From: Gymnorhina tibicen
Lineage: Eukaryota; Chordata; Aves; Passeriformes; Artamidae
DNA: 64,000 bases
Direction of reading: 5' to 3'
NCBI GenBank assembly: GCA_013399875.1
Contig: VXAZ01000971.1
Coordinates: 427,647 to 491,646 of the forward strand
Part shown: positions 1-9,945 of the stretch, piece by piece
How the letters are laid out: each line of letters begins with the position of its first letter
Numbering within the stretch: position 1 is the first letter of the stretch
Position numbers and translations under genes: made by a program
The notes under the pieces: generated by a model
Seen by the model: only the letters and a program-made list of their open reading frames with translations
Told to the model about the DNA's origin: nothing
The model's database searches: none

Positions 1-246
1 GTTGACACTGGAAATGGGACAAGTTTTGGTGTAGAAAGAAGGTTCAGATTAGATGTTAGGAGACCTCTAAGACTAGGAATAATGAAATACTAGGACAAGA
101 TGTGTGGGGAAGAGGCAAAATATTAATTTCTTGAGGAATCTACGAAGAGGTTAAACGCACACCTGCCTAGCATGGGGAGAATCCTGCCTTGTGGCAGGAA
201 TGAACACTTGGTCTCTCCTAACTCTGTCCTTCCTTGACATTTGACT
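1..246 (+). mobile_element. Ancient CR1 LINE, 3' end
   Basis: The window opens inside a decayed CR1-type non-LTR retrotransposon in plus orientation. The stretch 'ggttcagattagatgttagg' (41-60) matches the CR1 segment just after the reverse-transcriptase core. The text near 160-205 ('acacctgcctagcatgggga', then a 'cctgccttgtggcagg' block) matches the segment near the end of the ORF and the start of the 3' UTR. The last part, to about 246, resembles the 'gacctc...ccttcc...atttct' end of old sauropsid CR1s. No open frame survives. The match is from memory of the family and not from an alignment, so the boundaries are approximate. Confidence 0.65.
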
Positions 247-1020
247 TCTGTAGTAGACAGAGAAAGTGTGCCTTCCTAAAATAAAAGCTTTTGGCTAGGG
301 AGCGGTGTTATTACTGGCAGTCCTTTCCCTCAGATGATTTTGCCACAGCAACTACTTTCATGCAGAGGATCCCCTTCTTCCATCAGGAATTGCCGGATCT
401 GACCTGGCCTGAGGGCAGAGATCACACCACGGCTTAGCTCACTGGCAGTGACCCCTGGAAGCTTCTGGATCCTGGATACTTGCAGTCACCTTGTTCCAGT
501 CTTGCAGAAGGCAATGACAACGATTAGTGCGAGCATAATCAAGTCCTGCATTTCTTTACAGAGGACTATTGATCAACCCAAAGCTGTGACATTGCAGACA
601 CAAGCCTGCCTGAGCTGTCTTCCTTTCCTGAACACAGTAGGGACAGAAATCTTCACAATTCAAGCCTGGAGACAAGACCAAGGGTTGTGCTGGGTGATGC
701 TGTTTGGCCTGGTGCTGGAGCCTCCAGCCGAGCCCCGAGCACCGCAGGCAGCATCCTGCACAGCAGGCACTCAGGGCCCTCTCAGTGACTGACACCCCAG
801 CAAACTGCTGGCCACTGGCACCGTTCATTCAGTGCTCCCCATTCAGGCACAGAGCAGCACTGGTCGGAAATGGGAGGGAGGCGGGAGAAGGCATGAGCAG
901 CCCACAGGGAATCATACACAGCCCAGGGACAGGGAGGTTGGTTTGCTTGAGTGCACAGAGCATTCCATGTGCAAACACTAATTTGCTGGGTCAGCGGGCA
1001 CGCACGGCAGGACGCCTGTA
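247..1020. other. Unique sequence, nothing recognised
   Basis: Overlapping open frames of 60-200 codons occur on both strands with no recognisable domain, codon bias or convincing splice frame. No repeat family was recognised. It is treated as non-coding. Confidence 0.6.
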
Positions 1021-1060
1021 CACCCCAGGAATACACACAAAAACACACACACACTCACCC
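1021..1060. repeat. (CA)n-rich simple repeat
   Basis: Imperfect CA dinucleotide tract interrupted by a short A run. The surrounding 150 bp remain rich in CACA on the plus strand, which explains the Thr/His-rich open frames that cross it. Confidence 0.8.
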
Positions 1061-1165
1061 CAAGCATACAGAAACAGTCGTTGCATTTGTATACACAGAG
1101 ACAATGCCTGTGAGCTGGCCAAGAACACACACAAGGCACAGTTGTATTTGCAGGCCGAATTTAGC

Positions 1166-1188
1166 TGCACACGTACACACATGCATGT
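1166..1188. repeat. Strictly alternating pyrimidine-purine run
   Basis: Twenty-three consecutive bases alternate pyrimidine and purine, mixing CA, CG, TA and TG steps and including ATGCAT. Such runs can adopt the Z form under supercoiling. It lies about 100 bp from the CA repeat and probably shares its origin. Confidence 0.7.
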
Positions 1189-2297
1189 TACTCATTTGCA
1201 GACTGTCACCATGTACCCAAAGCCTTTTTTCACTGCTCTACACTTGCTGGCTGTCTCTGAAAGACCCTCACATACTATCAACACAGACAAATCTCTGCAA
1301 TGCCAGGCATAGGGAGCCCCAGCAGCATGCCCTATGTGTCCAAATGACATCCCAGCAAATTCCCGTATGGGTGTAAGAGTCTGCGGCTGGTAGCCTGGTA
1401 GGATTATGTGTTTCCAGCAGCATTAATAGCTTTAAAAAAATCCTAAAGTGTCATTCAGATACAAGTTGCAGCTGAAGAGTCAGGAAATTCCCAGGTGAGC
1501 ACTCCATGGGCCACACTGAACCCTGCCCGCATGTGAGTCCAGTGTGAGAGGGCAAACAGGATGGAGACAGCCAAAGCTCTAGCATTGCTGAGCAATTCGA
1601 TTCCCTCCTGGGGCTCCCCGGCTCAGCTGGAAAGTTTTCTGTATTGACATGAGCACCATTTATTTTGGCTGCACCATGTTGTGTCCAATAGCCCTGTGGA
1701 TCCAGCTGCGTCAGGAGAGGGACTGCACACGGGCCCCCGTGCTCCAGCTGGGTACCAGTGTCACAGCCTCTCCTGGCAGTGGTGGCAGGGGACAGTCCAA
1801 TGGATGGGGTCAGGCTGTCTCAGGGGTGTACTGTGGAGGGGTTGATTGGCACAAAGTTGGATTTTATCCTTGCTCATGCAAGTCCTGCTTCATTAGCTGC
1901 ACAACATCCAGCCTGCAGGAGGCAAAGCCAAATAGCCAAATTTGCCTCTGCAGCTCCCCTTGGTTTCCAATCAGACCATTTACCTGGGAGACAAAGCCTG
2001 CGTTTAAGTGCTTCACTTCAGAAACCCCTGCTTGCAATGTTCTGCTGAAGCACTTCCATCACAGAAATTTCTGCAACCTGCAGTCTCAGCAGTGAGGCCG
2101 AGGGCTAAATGAGTCACAAAGGCTCGATTTCCCTGCTGCACTCCTGAGGAACAACATTTACTTATCGACCCCTACCTTGGGCTTTTCAAGGATTAGTCAC
2201 TAATGCAGCCAGGCTGGGGACAGGATGCAAAGCTGGTGTTAGCCAACCTGGTCCCTTCCTCTCAGAGAAGTTTGCTTTAAGCTATGACCTGGTATTC
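1189..2297. other. Unique sequence, nothing recognised
   Basis: No repeat family or gene was recognised. Open frames such as the one at 1649-2095 are low-complexity read-throughs without conserved motifs. Confidence 0.55.
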
Positions 2298-2337
2298 ATT
2301 TTGGTTGTTGTTTTGGTTGTTTTTTTTTTTTAATTTT
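2298..2337. repeat. T-rich simple repeat
   Basis: TTGG/TTGT units run into twelve consecutive T (2320-2331). Confidence 0.8.
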
Positions 2338-3117
2338 GCTCATTACAGCTCTATAGAAGCCCCAGGCACTGGTATTTCTGTTTCAATAAGGAGCACCCAG
2401 TCCAGGTGGGTTTGCTTTTGCTGCCATGACTTCTGCAGAGCAAGAGACTTTGGCTCCTCGGGGTTGGCTGTCAGTATGGCTTCTTTCACTGGTGCTAAAG
2501 TCAATCTCAAACATATATGAGAAATAAACCTGTCAAGGCAGGAGAAAAACAACAAAAAACAATCAGTGTTTGTTGAAAGGGAGAAAACCTGAATGGTACA
2601 ACATTAATTCCCACCTTGTAACTTGGTGTCACAAGATACAGGAAGCTTTATGAAAAATAACCAAGGAATTATTTTGTGACGGGTGTGTGTTTGGCAAAAG
2701 CATCTCCTTTACAAAATATCCCCTGCCTGGGATGCCAGTTAGGTCTGACATGCAGATGCAGAGGATGATTAACTGCCATTAGTTACCGTTCTGGGGAGTG
2801 GAGATGTGGAACATTGCTTCAGAAGAAGGATACTGAAGCAAGAATAAAGTCCCCCACTCTGGATTTGGATGAACATGCCAGCACACGATAATCCTCTAAG
2901 GGCTCAGACAGGCTGCAGGAGCTCTCCTGAGCCAATCACACAGGGATGGAGGACGCTGCAATCATGAGGGTAGAGATCACTGCAAACTGAGGGTAGAAGT
3001 CAGTGGCTCAGAATCCCGATGGACATCAGTGACAAGGGGTCAAGCTCAGTTCTCTGAGCCAGAAGGTTTCTTGTTGTGGCAGTAAGCCATGCACAGCATC
3101 TGCCCAAAGCCACAGTT
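2338..3117. other. Unique sequence, nothing recognised
   Basis: No gene or repeat family was recognised between the T-rich tract and the CR1 copy that begins at 3118. Confidence 0.5.
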
Positions 3118-3375
3118 CACAGAATCATAGAATCATTAAGGTCGAAAAAGGTCTTCAAGATCAAGTCCAACTGTTGACCAAATACCACCATTCCCACTAA
3201 AACATATCATGAACTGCCACGTCTACTCATTTTCTGAACACTTCCAGGGATGGTGACTCCACAGCTTCCCTGGGCAGCCCGTTTCAAAGCTAAACCAATT
3301 TTTCAGTGAAGAAATTTTTCCTAGTGTTCAGCACTACAGTTTACCTATAATCCTGGGACATCCTACTGTCCCCCA
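3118..3375 (-). mobile_element. CR1 LINE, 5'-truncated 3' end
   Basis: On the plus strand it starts with 'cacagaatcatagaatcatt', the reverse complement of the CR1 octamer tail, so the element runs on the minus strand. It continues through the 3' UTR ('caagatcaagtccaac') and the end of the reverse-transcriptase ORF ('cttccagggatggtgactcc', '...gaagaaatttttccta'). The homology fades near 3375, consistent with the usual 5' truncation of CR1. The copy is diverged and has no intact frame. Confidence 0.92.
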
Positions 3376-4896
3376 CCACATCCCTAGAAGCTCTTCAGCA
3401 GCAGCTCTGTGCCAAGACTTATGTCTCATGGTGCAGGTGACACAGTGCATCCGTCTTTCAGAGACGCATCAGAGACCTTGAATGACCTTCTCCAGGCTGA
3501 GTTTCCAGTTGAGTCCTTAAAAGCGAGTGCTGAGTGTGGGCTGCAAACTTCTGGCATTCTGGATGTGTTGATGTGGTTGTGGTGGGGGTGACTTCCAGCC
3601 AGCACTAGCCTGTGGGAAATTCCTGCTACACGTATGTAACCTGAGGAGAAATGCTGCGCTCTGCATGTGGAGCTGGCTTTGCAACAAAATCGTCTTTATT
3701 CTGGTCTGAGCTGATGGGGTCAGCACTGCCGAAACCTGTCCTGCCTGCGAGCTCTTATTTTGCAGACATTCAGTCCCTGCAGGGATCAGAGCCCCACTAG
3801 TAAACAGAGCCTTTGTTCCCTCCCCTTTCTCCATGCTTTGGTACCTTTGCTGGACAACCATTAAGGAACTGGAGATGAGCCAGGGGTTCAGAGCCAAATC
3901 AAAGCCAACAGCCCCAGACTGAAGCTTTGCGATCTTCCAGCGTAGCAGGCTGTCTGCGGGCAAGTTCAAACAAAATGCTGCTACAGTGTCAATCTTTCAG
4001 TACAGGTACAAAGCAGACATCATGGTTCAATACAGACGTATCACACTCTGACATACAAATAACGGGTGGGCAACATGAAGGAACAAGCCTAAATAAATCT
4101 TCTGGAGAGAAAAATCAAGCTGACTTGGAGGAGGAAGCTGCTTCCAACTTTCTGAGAAACTTTGCAGGACGATGGGCTGGGCTCCCTGGGAAGGAAGGAG
4201 CCATCAAGAGATGAATCTGTGTGGCTGTCAACAGCGACAGAAGTGCGATTCACTTGTCTACTTCTATTAAGTAGTGCAAGAGCTAAGAGGTGAAGGGGCC
4301 ACTTAAATGTGTCCAGTTTGATCAAAGCTAAGTATGTCCATGCAAGACAAGTCAGGAACACAGGGAATTAGACCCAAAGGCCAGATATCCTTGGCCAGAT
4401 CTTGCCACTGAGGATGAGCAGGTGCAGCTCTGATGAGGGTAACAAGAACTTCTGTCCCCTTTCCTCAGCTGGAGCACATTTAAAACCACTGCTGGAGCTT
4501 AGGCTGCTTGGGATTGATCCTGGAGGAGTCTGGAGGAGCAAGCTGAGTGTTTTTCCTCTATGAGCTGCAGGCTCTTTCCCAAGCACTACCTCTATTGCTC
4601 TGCCAGCAGAGGTACCTCAGGGCAGACCACATCCAGGAGATGGGTTAGAAAGAAGCATGATCTCAGTGTTATCTCACAGCTAAGAGGAATGTAGGGGACT
4701 TCACTGTCTTGGCAGGTCTTCTGGGTGGCTCTTTCTCTCTCTACTACTTTCTTCCGCTGCTGTTTTCCTGTCTTATCTATGTAGCCAGAGAGTCAGGTGA
4801 AGTAAGAGCTATCAAGCATTGTATGTACAAACAGAAGCCACAACATGGGTTTGTATTGTAACTGGGTACTTTTGAGCCTACCAGGGTTTTTTAAAA
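3376..4896. other. Unique sequence, nothing recognised
   Basis: No repeat family was recognised. The longest frames (3517-3969 minus, 3927-4214 plus) overlap in antisense and lack recognisable domains. Confidence 0.5.
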
Positions 4897-4940
4897 TGAG
4901 TAAATAAGTAGATAGATAAATATATAGACAGATAGATATT
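4897..4940. repeat. Degenerate (GATA)n microsatellite
   Basis: Imperfect TAGA/GATA tetranucleotide units with TATA interruptions. Confidence 0.75.
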
Positions 4941-4958
4941 ATTCACCAAAAAGAATGG

Positions 4959-5037
4959 AAAAAAACCTCCAAAAACAAACCAACAAACAAACAAAACCCC
5001 CCAAAACCAAAACAAACAAAACAAAACCACAAAACCC
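4959..5037. repeat. (CAAA)n A-rich low-complexity tract
   Basis: Irregular AAAC/CAAA/AACC units over about 80 bp with almost no G or T. Similar A+C tracts recur near 37.8, 39.5, 54.1 and 57.1 kb. Confidence 0.85.
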
Positions 5038-5885
5038 GTAATAGCCAGCTAAGCTCACAGGAACATATCTGAGCACTCCCAGCTGCACCGATCAATCCAC
5101 ACACCAAGCACAAGTAACTGAGACAGATAAAGAGCAGATGCTGTGGAGCAGAGATTATACAGTGGACAAAGTGCTCAGGAGACCCTTAACCTGCTAGATA
5201 ATAAGAGACTTCACCTTGGTTTTTACAGACATTGGTACCCAGGACGGGAAACCGATGTGCTTAGAAGAGAAAGCACAATATCAGGGACAGCACCAAAGCC
5301 TGCTGCACTGAAGGCATTTACACTGCAAACAGCCCAGGAGAGCCACTGATAGCAGCCCCTGTCTGATGGGAAGCTAAATCAACAATTTCTGGGGATATCA
5401 CAGATGCCAAAGATGAAGCAGGAGAACAACTCCCTGTAAGGTTTTGGTACTGGAGCTGATGGGAGCCAGTTTCCTAAACCCTCTTGCATGGCTGTCTGGC
5501 CCCTTGTGTGGGCACAGCTTTCTCTAGGGAGCATTGAAAGCTGCACGTGGGAGAGAGGAGAGTGCTGCATTTCCCTACTGTCCCTGTGTCCACCTCAGGA
5601 CATGGTTTAGATGCTAGTTCTGCTCCTTCCTGTCATGGTCAAAGTCTGCCAGGTTGTTATTTTCACAGTGAAGCTCATCATAGGATTGGTCCCTCTAAGC
5701 TCAGCACCCAGCTTCCCCAAAGCAGGAGCTGCCTCACACCTTTTTGGTCATGGAGAGCACAGACCATCAGGTCAGCAAGGGTTTCCAAACTGAGCTGGGT
5801 CTTCTGTGGTGGCATTTATCCTCTCTGGGGACCACGGTGGATCAGTGGCAGAGGTCTGTGTATGGCTGTGAGGCTGTCAGTGAGG
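5038..5885. other. Unique sequence, nothing recognised
   Basis: No supported gene or repeat up to the CR1 fragment at 5886. Confidence 0.5.
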
Positions 5886-5965
5886 ACAGACTGGATTTGG
5901 CAGTGCTGGGTTAATGGCTGGACTTGACGATCTCAGCGATCTTTTCCAGCTTTACTGATTCTGTG
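5886..5965 (+). mobile_element. CR1 LINE, short 3' end
   Basis: It contains 'gacagactggatttggcagt' (end of the reverse-transcriptase ORF), 'ggttaatggctggacttgac' and 'cttttccagctttactgatt', then 'ctgtga'. This is the colinear order of the CR1 ORF end, 3' UTR and octamer tail. Only about 80 bp remain. Confidence 0.85.
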
Positions 5966-6781
5966 ACTGAAGAGGTGTTTCAGCATCTTAAGGTGTCTGT
6001 TAAGCCCCAGGGATGCTGTCTTTGCCTAAGGCTGGCAGACTGAAACAGTCACAGAGGTTTCCCCTTGCCTGGCAAGGGATGTCCGTCATTGTACGTAGAT
6101 CCGCAGCCAGGATCTTCAAAGGGGTATTGATCCAACAATACCTTTTCCTGTGGAAAGCCAATGAGTCCAACTGGACATCAGCCCCTGAAGCTGCCCATGG
6201 CCCTTATTAAGGACACTGGTCCCCGGGTTTGCAGTGGCTCCTATGACCATCCTTTGTATGTGCCTGTCCTGCTCTGATATGCAGGCCCAAGCTAACCACA
6301 AATGCTGCTTGCCCTTGCACAGAGCAGAGACAAGCAACAAACACAGCAATTTTTCAGGAAAGGACAAATAGTGCCCATGGAGTGAATTGGGTTATCCCAG
6401 TTTCCCAGTGAGGGCGAAGAGAACCCTGCGAAAGATCCCAGTCTGTGAAGTGCATGTAAAACCCCCTGGACAGGAATGGCCCAGTCCACAAAAAAGGTGT
6501 TCAGAGGCCTCCACACACAGTGCAGGTTGCACAGTATCACACAAACGAAGCTGCAGAGAAGTGATAGCAGTGGGGGATGATAAAGCTTTGCCGTCCTAGA
6601 TGATAAACACCATCGGTGGCTGCTTAATAGGTAATGTGGGATTGGCACAGTCCCAGGGCAGATGTAACACGCCTGCAAGTATGTATATGTGTGACTTCCC
6701 ATAAATCCACGTCTGACACGAGGACCTTTGTGAACTGGATTATAAATAATTAGCTGGACATGTCTGTATTTCTTTTTGCAG

Positions 6782-6856
6782 TACCACTGTTGCTAGGACA
6801 AAAGTTGAGGTCTCCTGCTTCTGTGGTGCCATGGATTGCGTGTCCAGAAGGGGCAG
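6782..6856 (+). other. Very weak candidate internal exon
   Basis: A polypyrimidine tract ending in TTTCTTTTTGCAG (AG at 6780-6781) is followed 75 bp later by CAG|GTGACA (GT at 6857-6858). The interval is 25 codons long, so skipping it would preserve frame, and two of three frames are open. No protein family is recognised in either. Splice-like pairs of this quality occur by chance in tens of kilobases of vertebrate DNA. Confidence 0.1.
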
Positions 6857-8369
6857 GTGACAGTTCAGGCAGCATGACCCCTCACTGCAACCTGTCCAGA
6901 CATCCTGTAATGAGTCTGGCAGTTTGTGCTCAGCTAAGAAACCTAGCCCATCATATCTGAAGAAATCCCTAGAAGGTTAATGCAATATAACCCTTGGCAG
7001 CTTGTTCTCAGTATAAATGAGGTCCTATTTTGAGGAATTTATGATTAAAGTGAATAAAGAACAGTCATCTTTCCAAATATAAACTGAAGGTAGTCTCTGA
7101 TTTATTTTTCATGATGCATTTGGTCATGTTCTGTTGTCTTTGCAAATCTGTATTTTTATTGCATTGAGATGTTTCTCAGGTTTGGGTTACATTTCTAATA
7201 AATATCCGATGCCATGTTGATTTCCTGTATCATATTTCATTAGTTTTAGGGAGGAATGGAGCACCATTTTTATAAAAAACAGCAGTCTTAAAAGGAGTTT
7301 TTAACACGGGGCTTGTCTGCCTTTAGCAAGGGATAGCTGGCTCTCTAACAGTGTTGGTATTGTTAAAAGCATTACAACCTGCCTTCGCATGGATTTGGTT
7401 ATCTCAGGATAAAGGTGCCTTATGCCTGTATAACCATTTCCATGTGTGAAGAGGAATAATTCCAAAACTGTAAATCAAGGCTTTTAGTGGCATAGCTTTA
7501 ACTGGTAAAAATCACACTGCTAATAGAGACATGGTTGAAATAAGGAAAGAAACGTCAGTGCGGAGAGAGAAACTCCTATTGTGGAAGACACCTGTGTAGA
7601 AAAAGATTTTTAGGATCCTGTCTACAGTACTGCGTCAATATCATACTGGAGTATACTGGGCTGCTTTGGTCATCACAGTGAAAAAAGGTATTCTGCCTCA
7701 GGACTGGGTCATGTGGCAGCAAAACGAAATGGATTAATTCACTCTGAGTGCTGGGGCACCAATGTGAGCTCAGGACCAGGTCCCCTGTGTTTGTCTCAGG
7801 CACATCTGCACAAAGATGAACCCCAATTTCCCATCCCATGTCTGCACAGAAAATCCTGCAAAGTCTGGAGACTCTTTTGTGGCAAAACCCTGACGCAGAA
7901 GAGGAATCTTCCAGGGCTCCTCAAAAAGACCGCTGACATTGAAGGGACAGGACAATGTATGATGGGAAAGACGTGAAGGAAAAAGGTGGTGGCAGCCCCC
8001 ACAGTGGGACAGTTCCCTGCAGGGCATGCTCAGCTCAAGGTCTGAGCCTGTGTTTCCCTCACCACTGTGCATCTCCCACATTGCACTACAATAAGAAACT
8101 GAAATCTTTGTTATTCAAATATCCTCCCCATGATGAACTACATTATCCTTCATATTTTCAAGGATCCCTCTCTTAGACCTGTCTCTTATTTCATTAATGC
8201 AGTTGCTAGAGATGAAATCCCTTCTTCCTTAATTGCTCTGCTCCAACCATCCTTGTTACTCCTCATGAAAGAAGCAGACAATAATCCTAATATCCTCCTT
8301 TTTTTTTGTCGCCATTGCTTAACAAGAAGAGCCTTGAAATCATTGCCCCTTATTTCCCAAACCTAGCCA

Positions 8370-8600
8370 GCCGATAGGAAATAATTAACTCCTATCTGTG
8401 CTGACGGAGTGGTGGCTGGTGTGTAGCCAGTTCCAGGTAGTTTGTTATTCCTGCTTTATCGCCTGCTGCAGAAGGGAGGCTGCAAGATTATTGAGCAAAG
8501 CTCTGACTGCGTGTTTATCACTACAAGTTTGAAGAAACAGTGTTAGTAATGATTTAATTTTATTTTATAATTTTCTTAAATAAAGGGTATTGTTTAGTCT
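8370..8600. promoter_or_regulatory. AT-rich block, possible conserved non-coding element
   Basis: GATAGGA (8373-8379) and TCCTATC (8390-8396) form a perfect 7-bp inverted repeat around a spacer containing AATTAA. The block ends in an AT-rich run with TAATGATTTAATTTTATTTTA (within 8546-8568). There is no repeat match and no ORF. The regulatory interpretation is inference from composition and motifs. Confidence 0.2.
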
Positions 8601-9074
8601 CAGTGATGCAAATGACAAATCTTCTTGGACTCGTTTCATTTTACAAACAAGATTGTCTTTGCTGCAGCCTGTGCTACAGCAGATGATCACACAGAGATCA
8701 TCCCAGGAGATTCAGAAAGCTGGGAGCTGCTCAGCAGCAGCATCAGAGCTGGAATTGTGTGAGCTGCCCATACAGTTCAGGTTGGGGATGAGGCAGCAGG
8801 ACAGGAATTTAACCAAGCTTGCAATCAGCTGCTGCATGAAAGCAGCTTTGTCTGATTATCCCAAAGGTCCCCTTAGCTCAGCATCCAAGAGTAGCCAACA
8901 GCAGATGACAAGAGCAGAGCAGGAGCAGGAGCCAGCATATCTAATCGATATTTATCCCTGCCCTGTGTTTTGCATCTTGAGACTTTCTGCTGTAAATGTG
9001 TCTTCCATTGTTGCCTCCAGCAGCCTTTTGGAACTCATTAAAGCCTTTATCACCTACAACAAGGACTTCCCAAC

Positions 9075-9250
9075 TGTATTAGGTGCTTGTTTTGAATCTG
9101 TCACCTGCTAATTTCGCTCATTGCACCCTGTACTTGTGTTGGAAAGGACAATGAACAATGTCTCCCTGTGCTCACTCCCCCTGCCACTCAGGATTTATTA
9201 TTTTCCTTCCCTCCAGCTGTGTCTGAGAAATAATGTTGTAAAATCTCTGC
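9075..9250 (-). mobile_element. Ancient CR1 LINE fragment
   Basis: The stretch 'tgttttgaatctgtcacctg' followed by 'ctaatttcgctcattgcacc' and 'tgtacttgtg' matches the reverse complement of the segment near the C-terminal end of the reverse transcriptase in old sauropsid CR1s, where the family reads approximately 'gttttaaacctgctgcctat...ccctagttcttgtg'. It is heavily decayed and its ends are uncertain. Confidence 0.55.
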
Positions 9251-9728
9251 TAAGGCAAGAATGCATTAATCACTAACTTGATTAATTACTGAAGGATCAT
9301 TTCCTCTCTGTGATACATGTAAACCCCCAAACTTCTTGAATCAGAAGTACACTCAAGGTGTTCAGTGTCACATCCATCATCTCCATGAGCATCACTGTTG
9401 ACAGAGGCAGATGTGCCTGCTCAGACAACCTCCTTACAGTGCTGAGAGTCCCATGGTCGAACCTCTGCCTTGCTGGGCAGGGTGTGTGAGCAATCCAGCA
9501 GCAGTAAAACATCTCAGTTTTGGGAAGATGTCCCATGGTGACCCTATGCTTCCCAGTTCCATCCTTGCCTCTTTATAGCATTTACACCCCTGACACCTCA
9601 GCTGTCATGAACAACTGGAAACTGTTCTCAGACCTGTAGAAGAGCTCAGTTTGGGTTAGGATTGTTCCCACAGAAGAAAAGATTGCTTTACAAAAACACC
9701 TCAGTTTTCAGTGGGCCCTACACATAGA
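9251..9728. other. Unique sequence, nothing recognised
   Basis: No gene or repeat was recognised. The stretch near 9260-9300 is AT-rich with TTAATCAC/GATTAATTA. Confidence 0.5.
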
Positions 9729-9945
9729 TTCACAGAATCACAGAACAGTTTGGATTGAAGGATTCTTAAAGATCATCTTATTCCAAATCCCTTGCCATGG
9801 GCAGGGTCAGCTTCCACTAGACCAGATTGCTCAGAGCCCCATCCAGCCTTGCCTTGAGCACTTCCAGGGATGGGGCATCCACAATTTCTCTGGGTAACCT
9901 GTTCCAGTGCCTCACCACCTTTCCACATCTTCCCACTACTGAACA
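9729..9945 (-). mobile_element. CR1 LINE, 5'-truncated 3' end
   Basis: It starts with 'cacagaatcacagaacagtt' on the plus strand (CR1 tail reversed), then 'aagatcatcttattcca', 'ccttgccatgggcagg' and 'ccatccagccttgccttgag'. The minus strand encodes the typical end of CR1 ORF2, with an RHWNRLP motif and then PSLEV-K-RLD-ALS. Homology stops abruptly near 9945. It is the same CR1 type as the minus element at 27984. Confidence 0.93.

Larger units (their letters stand above)
5966..9074. other. Mostly unique sequence, AT-rich in part
   Basis: No repeat family was recognised. It includes a weak candidate exon at 6782-6856 and an AT-rich block at 8370-8600, listed separately. The segment 7000-7530 is AT-rich with no open frame above 60 codons. 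A 174-codon frame at 8590-9111 begins at a TTG, contains no recognisable domain, and overlaps an ancient CR1 piece at its end. Confidence 0.5.

Noticed and set aside
8590..9111. 174-codon plus-strand frame
   Set aside because: Starts at TTG, shows no domain, and its end overlaps an ancient CR1 fragment in antisense.
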